5,258 bases of DNA from Desulfobulbaceae bacterium (GTDB taxonomy: Bacteria; Desulfobacterota; Desulfobulbia; Desulfobulbales; Desulfocapsaceae), in NCBI GenBank assembly GCA_027067035.1, contig JAMOMO010000474.1, positions 1 to 5,258 of the forward strand, read 5' to 3'. Shown piece by piece: positions 1-4,811 of this stretch. Each line of letters opens with the position of its first letter. The stretch's first letter is position 1. Below the pieces are notes generated by a model, which saw nothing but the letters and a program-made list of their open reading frames with translations, was not told the DNA's origin and did no database searches. Both the position numbers and the translations under genes were made by a program.

Positions 1-740
1 GGCAGTCATGGGTAATGATCGAAAACTACAGTGCCTGGCACAACATCCCCATGGGTACCAGAGAAAACGGCTTTGCCGGACTCGACACGAAGTTTACCTT
101 CAACAACAAAGCTGTAACCAGCATCCTTGACAATGTCTCCAAAGGCCAGAAGGAGCACCTCTTCCTCTACGGTGGTCGCAGGGGTGACAGTATGCCCATG
201 TTTATCAATCAGGAAGTTGGGATGTGGATCAACTCTTCCGCCTACTACGGCGGCATCAAAAAGCAGGCAAAATTTGCGTTTGGCCAGGCCATGCTCCCCT
301 ATTCCCCCGATGTGATCGACAAGCCACAGAACTCCATCATTGGCGGTGCCACTCTCTGGGTACTGAAAGGACACCCCAAAGGCGACTACAAAGGTGTCTC
401 AGAATTCATGAACTATCTCTCTTCCCCGGAAATTCAGGCCTGGTGGCATCAGGAAACAGGATATGTTCCCATCACCAAGGCCGCCTATGAGCTGAGCAAA
501 AAGCAGGGTTTCTACGACAAGAACCCCGGCACCGACACAGCCATCAAGCAGCTCAGTCTCAACACCCCCACTCCCAACTCCAAAGGTGTCCGTTTTGGAA
601 ATTTTGTCCAGGTGCGCGATATCATCAATGAGGAGATGGAGGCCATATGGAATGGCACCAAGACCGCAACTGAAGCCATGGATGACGCTGTCAAACGCGG
701 CAACAAACTGTTGAGAAAGTTCGAAAAAGCCAACAGATAA
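1..740 (+). CDS. ugpB: sn-glycerol-3-phosphate ABC transporter, periplasmic substrate-binding protein UgpB (5' partial)
   Basis: C-terminal 245 codons of UgpB, the periplasmic receptor that binds sn-glycerol-3-phosphate and glycerophosphodiesters and delivers them to UgpAE. The frame is open from base 3 (bases 1-2 finish an earlier codon) to TAA at 738-740. The methionine at position 15 is internal, because the matching reading frame continues upstream of it. Compared from memory with E. coli UgpB (438 aa), about 56% of the protein is here. Four known ligand-contact residues of the E. coli protein have counterparts at matching spacing: Ser270 (codon 234-236, in NSSAYYGG), Gly307 (345-347, in IIGGATLW), Tyr346 (462-464, in TGYVPIT) and Arg397 (615-617, in GNFVQVR). 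Keeping these argues for true G3P specificity rather than a generic sugar-binding protein. The signal peptide and N-terminal lobe lie outside the window, as would any Pho-box promoter. It is first in the order B-A-E-C, followed by a stem-loop. Confidence 0.96.
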   Translation, partial: QSWVMIENYSAWHNIPMGTRENGFAGLDTKFTFNNKAVTSILDNVSKGQKEHLFLYGGRRGDSMPMFINQEVGMWINSSAYYGGIKKQAKFAFGQAMLPYSPDVIDKPQNSIIGGATLWVLKGHPKGDYKGVSEFMNYLSSPEIQAWWHQETGYVPITKAAYELSKKQGFYDKNPGTDTAIKQLSLNTPTPNSKGVRFGNFVQVRDIINEEMEAIWNGTKTATEAMDDAVKRGNKLLRKFEKANR

Positions 741-762
741 TAACTCAATGCTGCACAAGCTC

Positions 763-799
763 CCTGCAGTAACGGCCAGTTCTCCGTCGTTACTGCAGG
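763..799 (+). promoter_or_regulatory. Perfect 12-bp inverted repeat (mRNA stem-loop) between ugpB and ugpA
   Basis: The left arm at 763-774 (CCTGCAGTAACG) is the exact reverse complement of the right arm at 788-799, with a 13-base loop. It starts 22 bases after the ugpB stop codon and ends 7 bases before the ugpA ATG. There is no T-run after it, so it does not look like a simple intrinsic terminator. Stem-loops between a binding-protein gene and its permease genes are known in other importer operons (the malE-malF case) to protect the upstream mRNA and raise the receptor-to-permease ratio. The same role here is inference. The only Shine-Dalgarno-like bases for ugpA (AGG at 797-799) lie inside the right arm, so the stem may also limit ugpA translation. 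The repeat itself is directly visible; its function is not tested. Confidence 0.8.
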
Positions 800-806
800 C
801 ATCACC

Positions 807-1688
807 ATGTTGAAACGAACCCACTTCAAGGCATCACCACTGCCATACCTCCTCGTCGCGCCTCAGATATTTATCACTGTGGCATTTTTCATCTGGCCGG
901 CCAGCCAGGCTGTCTACCAATCCATGCTCCTTGAAGACCCCTTCGGTCTGAAAAGTGAGTTTGTCTGGTTTGAAAACTACCAGCTCCTCTTTTCAGATGA
1001 AATTTATTTCAGCACCTTCCTGCGAACCATTGTCTTCTCATCACTGGTGGCCTTTCTGTCACTCACTGTTGCCCTTCTGCTTGCAGCAACGGCCGACCAT
1101 GTGGTTCGGGGAACGCGCACCTACCGGACACTGCTCATCTGGCCCTATGCCGTGGCCCCTGTGGTTGCCGGTACCATCTGGATGTTTATTTTTGACCCAA
1201 CCCTGGGCATTGTCTCCTACATGCTCCATGGAATCGGGTATGAGTGGAATCATCGTTTGAACGGAAATCAGGCCATGGCCCTCATTGTTCTTGCTGCAAC
1301 CTGGAAGCAGATCAGCTATAATTTTCTCTTCTTTCTTGCCGGTATGCAGGCCATTCCGAAATCACTTATTGAGGCGGCAGCCATTGACGGGGCAGGTCCG
1401 GTACGGCGATTCTGGACAATTATCTTCCCTCTTATTTCACCCACCACCTTCTTTCTCATGGTGATGAACATTGTTTACGCTTTTTTCGACACCTTCGGCA
1501 TTGTCCATGCCGTGACCAAGGGAGGCCCGGCCAAGGCCACGGAGATCCTTGTCTACAAGGTCTATAACGATGGTTTCATCGGTCTTGACCTTGGCGGCTC
1601 TGCAGCCCAGTCCGTGATTCTGATGCTCATAGTTATCACCCTCACGGTCATTCAGTTTCGTTACATAGAACGAAGGGTGGAGTATTAG
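807..1688 (+). CDS. ugpA: sn-glycerol-3-phosphate ABC transporter, inner-membrane permease UgpA
   Basis: One of the two membrane subunits forming the G3P channel with UgpE; it belongs to the MalF-type binding-protein-dependent permeases. It has 293 aa, against about 295 in E. coli UgpA. Six hydrophobic segments are visible at roughly residues 13-31, 73-97, 108-128, 157-179, 206-228 and 267-286. The cytoplasmic EAA loop that docks on the ATPase is at residues 189-210 (EAAAIDGAGP, then the closing FPLI). Blocks such as LPYLLVAPQ, KQISYNFLFF and VYAFFDTF are the same or nearly so in E. coli UgpA as I recall it. The ATG at 807 puts the N-terminus where the family starts. It has no strong ribosome-binding site: the only candidate, AGG at 797-799, is part of the preceding stem-loop. 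It sits 66 bases after ugpB and 49 before ugpE, in one operon. Confidence 0.96.
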   Translation: MLKRTHFKASPLPYLLVAPQIFITVAFFIWPASQAVYQSMLLEDPFGLKSEFVWFENYQLLFSDEIYFSTFLRTIVFSSLVAFLSLTVALLLAATADHVVRGTRTYRTLLIWPYAVAPVVAGTIWMFIFDPTLGIVSYMLHGIGYEWNHRLNGNQAMALIVLAATWKQISYNFLFFLAGMQAIPKSLIEAAAIDGAGPVRRFWTIIFPLISPTTFFLMVMNIVYAFFDTFGIVHAVTKGGPAKATEILVYKVYNDGFIGLDLGGSAAQSVILMLIVITLTVIQFRYIERRVEY

Positions 1689-1737
1689 CCAGTGACTCGC
1701 CCGGAACACCATCACTTTCATCAGTTTCAAAACTATC

Positions 1738-2586
1738 ATGATTGAAAACCGCCCCCTCGCCACCTGGTTCAGCCATGCCATCCTGATTCTCGGAGTTGCA
1801 GTGGTTGCCTTCCCCATCTGGATAACCTTTGTGGGAGCCAGCCATGATGCCATCCGCATGACCCAGGTTCCGCTGCCACTGCTGCCCGGTGACCAGTTCT
1901 TTATCAATCTCAAGGCCGCCTTTGTGGATGGTGTGGGTAATGCCAAAGAACAGTCAGTGGGAATTATGATGTTCAACAGCCTCATCATGGCCATGATGAT
2001 TGCCGTTGGAAAGATCATCATATCCCTGCTCTCCGCCTTTGCCATTGTCTACTTCAGGTTTCCGCTGCGAATGGTCTTTTTCTGGATGATATTTGTCACC
2101 CTCATGCTCCCCGTGGAGGTGCGCATCCTGCCCACTTTTGAAGTCGTGGCAAACCTTGGCATGCTCAACAACTACTGGGGACTCACTGTTCCCCTCATCG
2201 CGTCAGCCACCGCCACATTCATGTTCCGCCAGGTCTTCCTCACCGTGCCGGATGAACTCCTTGAAGCAGCCAGGATCGACGGTGCAGGCCCCATGCGTTT
2301 TTTCAAGGATATCCTGCTCCCGGTATCAAGGACCAACATTGCCGCCCTCTTTGTGATCCTCTTTATTTATGGCTGGAACCAGTACCTGTGGCCACTGCTC
2401 ATCACCACGGATAAAAGCATGTACACCATTGTCATGGGTATCAAACAGATGCTGGAAGCGGCGGAAGAGGCCCCTGAATGGCATCTTATAATGATGACAA
2501 CCCTGCTGGCCATGATCCCGCCCGTTCTGGTGGTGATCGGGATGCAGAAACTATTTATTAAAGGCTTAACTGAAACGGAGAAATAA
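1738..2586 (+). CDS. ugpE: sn-glycerol-3-phosphate ABC transporter, inner-membrane permease UgpE
   Basis: Second channel subunit of the G3P importer, MalG-type permease family. It has 282 aa, against about 281 in E. coli. The start is fixed by homology: the protein begins MIENRP, as does E. coli UgpE. No clear Shine-Dalgarno precedes this ATG; the sequence before it is A/T-rich. Six hydrophobic segments are seen near residues 13-32, 80-104, 112-131, 147-166, 203-222 and 253-270. The EAA coupling loop runs 176-196 (EAARIDGAGPMRFF, then LLPV). The blocks FFWMIF, TLMLPVEVRI and IYGWNQYLWPLL are characteristic of UgpE. It lies 49 bases after ugpA and its TAA ends one base before the ugpC ATG, so the two are surely co-transcribed and probably translationally coupled. 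No truncation or frameshift is seen. Confidence 0.96.
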   Translation: MIENRPLATWFSHAILILGVAVVAFPIWITFVGASHDAIRMTQVPLPLLPGDQFFINLKAAFVDGVGNAKEQSVGIMMFNSLIMAMMIAVGKIIISLLSAFAIVYFRFPLRMVFFWMIFVTLMLPVEVRILPTFEVVANLGMLNNYWGLTVPLIASATATFMFRQVFLTVPDELLEAARIDGAGPMRFFKDILLPVSRTNIAALFVILFIYGWNQYLWPLLITTDKSMYTIVMGIKQMLEAAEEAPEWHLIMMTTLLAMIPPVLVVIGMQKLFIKGLTETEK

Positions 2587-2587
2587 G

Positions 2588-3661
2588 ATGGCCAGGGTGC
2601 TCATTGAAAACATAACAAAATCATACGGGGAAACAGAAGTTCTCCATGGAATCAACACGGATATTCAGGAAGGGGAGTTCATTGTCATTGTGGGGCCCTC
2701 AGGATGCGGTAAATCAACGCTTCTGCGCATGATTGCAGGGCTTGAAGAGATCAGCAGCGGCACCATCTCAATTGATGACCGGGTGGTGAATAATCTTGAG
2801 CCCAAGGACCGTGATATTGCGATGGTATTTCAAAACTATGCACTCTATCCGCATATGACGGTATTTAAAAATATGGCCTACGGTTTACAGCTGAGAAAGT
2901 TCAGCAGAAAAGATATCAAGAAACGGGTGGATCAGGCAGCAAAGCTGCTGCAGCTGGAGGAACTCCTGGACCGGAAACCACGCCAGCTCTCCGGCGGACA
3001 GCGGCAGCGGGTCGCCATGGGCCGTTGCATTGTGAGGGAGCCAAAAGTTTTCCTCTTTGATGAGCCCCTCAGTAATCTGGATGCCAAGCTCAGAGTACAG
3101 ATGCGACTGGAACTGCGCAAGCTTCACAGGCGACTGAAGGTCACCAGCATATATGTGACCCACGACCAGGTGGAGGCCATGACCCTTGGTGACAGACTGG
3201 TTGTGATCAATGCCGGCTACGCCGAACAGATCGGCACACCCCTTGACCTCTATGAGAAACCGGCCACTCTGTTTGTTGCCGGATTTCTGGGATCTCCCGC
3301 CATGAATTTCATCAAAGCACAGATCAGTGCAGACGGGAAGCAGGCACGGCTGTCAGACTCCGTCCAGATTCCTCTGCACACCGGCAGTGCCGATTGCGGA
3401 GGGAAGGAAGTTACCCTTGGAATACGACCGGAACATTTTTCTCTCACTGAACAGGGACATTCCACCCTGCCGCTTACTGTGGACCATGCCGAGTTCCACG
3501 GAGCAGATACCATAATATACGGGCGCCTGCCGGGGAACGATGAGCTCCTCACGGCACGGCTGCCCCATATTCACCATATCAGCCAGGATAAGGTACTGCA
3601 CCTCACGGCAGCTCCGGAACATATTCATCTTTTTGATCCGGCAAGCGGCAAACGAATCTGA
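2588..3661 (+). CDS. ugpC: sn-glycerol-3-phosphate ABC transporter, ATP-binding protein UgpC
   Basis: Cytoplasmic ATPase that powers G3P import by docking as a dimer on the EAA loops of UgpA and UgpE; MalK/UgpC family. It has 357 aa (E. coli 356). All nucleotide-binding elements are present: Walker A GPSGCGKST at 36-44 (Lys42), Q-loop Gln82, signature LSGGQ at 134-138, Walker B ending in Asp158-Glu159, D-loop SNLD at 162-165 and switch His192. Residues from about 240 to the end form the C-terminal TOBE-type regulatory domain, including LGIRPEHF at 277-284. In MalK and UgpC this domain is the site of inhibition by regulators; in E. coli UgpC, phosphate inhibition is reported. A good Shine-Dalgarno (GGAG, 2577-2580) lies seven bases before the ATG, inside the end of ugpE. 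ugpQ does not follow. No clear terminator is visible after the TGA, and the next gene is convergent with its stop 34 bases away. Confidence 0.96.
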   Translation: MARVLIENITKSYGETEVLHGINTDIQEGEFIVIVGPSGCGKSTLLRMIAGLEEISSGTISIDDRVVNNLEPKDRDIAMVFQNYALYPHMTVFKNMAYGLQLRKFSRKDIKKRVDQAAKLLQLEELLDRKPRQLSGGQRQRVAMGRCIVREPKVFLFDEPLSNLDAKLRVQMRLELRKLHRRLKVTSIYVTHDQVEAMTLGDRLVVINAGYAEQIGTPLDLYEKPATLFVAGFLGSPAMNFIKAQISADGKQARLSDSVQIPLHTGSADCGGKEVTLGIRPEHFSLTEQGHSTLPLTVDHAEFHGADTIIYGRLPGNDELLTARLPHIHHISQDKVLHLTAAPEHIHLFDPASGKRI

Positions 3662-3695
3662 TCCTGTTCAAGCAGCTGAAAAAGAGATGCGAACC

Positions 3696-3818
3696 CTATT
3701 CAGTGCTGTCTGGTTGCACCCGAAAGAGACGTTTTCCAATTTCAAACACGATACTGAGCACAACAAAGCCAACAGTTCCCAACAGTACCCAGCCAAGATA
3801 TTCACCTGCTCCGTTCAT
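3696..3818 (-). CDS. Small single-pass membrane protein, 40 aa (copy 1 of a paralogous pair)
   Basis: A short gene on the opposite strand, convergent with ugpC. The ATG is at 3818-3816 and TAG at 3698-3696. A strong Shine-Dalgarno (AAGGAGAG, 3830-3823) lies six bases upstream of the ATG counted from GGAG, which favours this start over the in-frame ATG at 3878, which has none. The peptide begins MNGAGEYLGW, is hydrophobic from about residue 8 to 27, then turns basic (Lys29, Arg30, Arg33) and ends with a polar tail containing Asp37 and Glu40. By the positive-inside rule the C-terminus should be cytoplasmic. It aligns without gaps to the product of 4347-4234, with 14 of 37 identical residues including MxG, Glu6, LG at 8-9, GFV at 17-19, Ser22, Lys29, Leu31 and Arg33. 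I recognise no named family; the function is unknown. No confident promoter is seen in the 415 bases upstream. Confidence 0.8.
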   Translation of the reverse strand: MNGAGEYLGWVLLGTVGFVVLSIVFEIGKRLFRVQPDSTE

Positions 3819-3822
3819 ACAA

Positions 3823-3830
3823 CTCTCCTT
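3823..3830 (-). promoter_or_regulatory. Ribosome-binding site of small membrane protein copy 1
   Basis: Read on the minus strand this is AAGGAGAG, a near-perfect anti-16S match, with six bases between GGAG and the ATG at 3818. It decides the start codon and is main evidence that the 40-codon frame is translated. Confidence 0.8.
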
Positions 3831-4219
3831 ATTTTTTGTCTTGCAGTATCTACGGCCTGAATCCGTGACAACAGGCATCAGCCCTTCATCCGCTCACGGG
3901 TTCCGGCTTGTGGCACCAGCTTTCAGCAAAAAAATACTATCGTCCTTATGAATCCGGAACAAAAGCATCCCTTCTTCTATCATTTTCTGAAATCAAATTC
4001 AAATATCCTAAAGAAAATAGTCAATATGCCTAACACGCACGAAGCAGAACAGCAACGCACCGGAATATGGGAAAAAAAACAAGAAACGTATCGTCTGGGA
4101 AAGCTGTCCCGCGCAGCCGGTAAAGGCACAGCGTGGCACAAACATATTGAAGAACATCAGCACAGAGCAGGAGATCTGCAAAAAAAACCTCCAGCTGCAG
4201 TTAAACAATCGGGTGGGAA
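3831..4219. other. Stretch without a convincing gene between the two small membrane protein genes
   Basis: This is A/T-rich, with homopolymer runs (A8 at 4072-4079 and A8 at 4180-4187 on +). A + strand open frame crosses it: ATG 3948, with a second ATG at 4026, ending at 4280. It lacks a Shine-Dalgarno, is hydrophilic and low in recognisable structure, and its end lies antisense over the 37-aa gene, so I do not call it. A 6-bp inverted repeat (CCGTGA at 3863-3868, TCACGG at 3894-3899) with a 25-base loop would lie in the leader of the 40-aa gene if its transcript starts upstream. I looked for sigma-70 promoters for that gene on the minus strand and found only weak matches. No tRNA, rRNA, CRISPR or insertion sequence end is visible. 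Confidence 0.6.
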
Positions 4220-4235
4220 AGAGAGTTGCCTCTCT
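4220..4235 (-). terminator. Possible weak intrinsic terminator at the stop codon of small membrane protein copy 2
   Basis: On the minus strand AGAGAG, a four-base GCAA loop and CTCTCT form a perfect 6-bp hairpin, followed by TTTCCC. GCAA is a GNRA-type, unusually stable tetraloop. The last two bases of the TAG stop codon (4236-4234) lie in the stem. The stem has only three G-C pairs and the T-tract is short, so termination may be weak; it could instead protect the 3' end of the mRNA. Confidence 0.4.
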
Positions 4236-4347
4236 ACTTCTTATCAGTCCGAATCAGGACTTTCACCACCTGGCCTATGACACTGACAGCCACAAAACCA
4301 AGCATAACGAGAATAACGATACCAAGACTTTCAGATGATCCCTGCAT
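4234..4347 (-). CDS. Small single-pass membrane protein, 37 aa (copy 2 of a paralogous pair)
   Basis: A short gene with ATG at 4347-4345 and TAG at 4236-4234. A near-consensus Shine-Dalgarno (AAGGAGAA, 4359-4352) lies six bases upstream of the ATG counted from GGAG, and a good promoter lies at 4444-4416. The peptide begins MQGSSESLGI, has one hydrophobic segment at about residues 8-28, then Lys29, Arg33 and a basic end (TDKK), again predicting a cytoplasmic C-terminus. It is a paralogue of the 40-aa product at 3818-3696: ungapped alignment, 14 of 37 identical, many other positions conservative (Asn/Gln2, Ala/Ser4, Ile/Val23, Val/Ile24, Glu/Gln26, Ile/Val27). It lacks the short acidic tail of copy 1. 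The family is not one I recognise. Size and topology resemble accessory subunits or regulators of membrane complexes, but nothing here identifies a partner. Confidence 0.83.
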   Translation of the reverse strand: MQGSSESLGIVILVMLGFVAVSVIGQVVKVLIRTDKK

Positions 4348-4351
4348 TGGG

Positions 4352-4359
4352 TTCTCCTT
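4352..4359 (-). promoter_or_regulatory. Ribosome-binding site of small membrane protein copy 2
   Basis: AAGGAGAA on the minus strand, six bases from GGAG to the ATG at 4347. It sets the start codon of the 37-aa gene and mirrors the site before copy 1 in both sequence and spacing. Confidence 0.82.
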
Positions 4360-4415
4360 CCTGAGTCAAGTTGAATATTGAAAATGAGTGGTCTCTTTTT
4401 AAGAAAAAAACTGTT

Positions 4416-4444
4416 TGTATAGCATATTTCATTTTTGATTTCAA
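4416..4444 (-). promoter_or_regulatory. Sigma-70-type promoter with extended -10 for small membrane protein copy 2
   Basis: On the minus strand a -35 element TTGAAA (4444-4439, five of six consensus bases) is followed by an exact 17-base spacer and a -10 element TATACA (4421-4416, four of six). It is preceded by TG one base upstream, the extended -10 feature. Transcription would start near 4408-4410, giving a leader of about 60 bases before the ATG at 4347. The position directly upstream of a strong ribosome-binding site supports it; there is no experimental evidence. Confidence 0.6.
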
Positions 4445-4556
4445 ATGGCATTTCAACAAAATCTTCCATTAAAAGAACCATGACGAAAAATGCCGGATCA
4501 CCGACTGTGACCCGGCTGCTCTTTATCGGGATCCCGTGGAATTCAATTGTTCTCCC

Positions 4557-4604
4557 GCAGCTCCCGTCAGCCTGGAATTCCGGCGGGTGGCAGGAGCTGC
4601 TTTT
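4557..4604 (+). terminator. GC-rich hairpin followed by TTTT; possible terminator or leader element
   Basis: GCAGCTCC at 4557-4564 pairs perfectly with GGAGCTGC at 4593-4600, and TTTT follows at 4601-4604. A further T5 lies at 4611-4615. The 28-base interior has a small GCC/GGC inner stem (4570-4572 with 4582-4584) around a palindromic GGAATTCC. The orientation suits termination of + strand transcripts, for example read-through from ugpC. No recognised + gene lies directly upstream, and the large interior loop is unlike a classic terminator, so confidence is limited. Confidence 0.35.
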
Positions 4605-4750
4605 ACCGGATTTTTCCCGCAACATCCACACGGCTCATTTTTTTGCAGAAGGTGGAACATGGCTCCCGTTCCGAGAAGGACTTTTTCCGGGACATGATGA
4701 CAAATTCTCAACTGCCTGCAGAGCTACTTCCATTTCACAACTGTTCCAGA

Positions 4751-4756
4751 TATAGT
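4751..4756 (+). promoter_or_regulatory. Candidate -10 element for the deacetylase gene
   Basis: TATAGT matches five of six -10 consensus bases and lies 55 bases before the ATG at 4812. It overlaps a perfect 10-bp palindrome (4752-4761, ATAGTACTAT) that could be a regulator site. The -35 region at 16-18 bases spacing is poor (TTCCAT or CTTCCA), so the promoter is weak or needs an activator, or the match is chance. Confidence 0.25.
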
Positions 4757-4811
4757 ACTATTCTTTCACGGAAATGGATTCGACCCGCATCAGCGGTTAT
4801 GGACAACAACT

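Larger units (their letters stand above)
4445..4811. other. Intergenic stretch between the small membrane protein promoter and the deacetylase gene
   Basis: It holds the hairpin at 4557-4604 and a possible promoter near 4751. A + strand frame is open from ATG 4435 (second ATG at 4480) to TAG 4753-4755. It has no Shine-Dalgarno and matches nothing I know, although its third codon positions from 4501 to about 4640 are fairly GC-rich, so a small or decayed gene cannot be excluded. The frame of the deacetylase is itself open back to 4701, after stop codons at 4695 and 4698, but offers no ATG, GTG or TTG before 4812. I see no RNA gene or mobile element. Confidence 0.5.

Noticed and set aside
3696..3878. 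A longer, 60-aa version of small membrane protein copy 1 starting at 3878
   Set aside because: The strong ribosome-binding site and the alignment with copy 2 both place the start at 3818; the 20 extra residues are polar and have no counterpart in copy 2.
3910..3930. TGGCAC on the + strand suggesting a sigma-54 promoter
   Set aside because: The -12 part does not fit: TTCA stands where TTGC is needed and the GC is two bases off.
3897..3971. A 24-codon minus-strand frame with GAAGG just before its ATG
   Set aside because: The purine run is only about one base from the ATG, too close for a working site, and the peptide does not resemble the paralogous pair.
4175..4200. T8 run on the minus strand downstream of the 37-aa gene as an intrinsic terminator
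   Set aside because: No convincing GC-rich hairpin directly precedes the T-run on that strand.
3948..4280. A 110-codon + strand frame (inner ATG at 4026) across the spacer and antisense to the 37-aa gene
   Set aside because: No Shine-Dalgarno at either ATG, no recognisable domain, and it overlaps a better-supported gene on the other strand. Conservation in relatives would be needed to revive it.
4275..4631. A 118-codon minus-strand frame overlapping the 37-aa gene
   Set aside because: It runs in another frame through the promoter and start of the better-supported small gene, has no ribosome-binding site and no recognisable domain.
4435..4755. A 106-codon + strand frame before the deacetylase
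   Set aside because: No ribosome-binding site at ATG 4435 or 4480, overlaps the minus-strand promoter and a hairpin, and the peptide matches no family I know. Moderately GC-rich third positions are not enough to call it.
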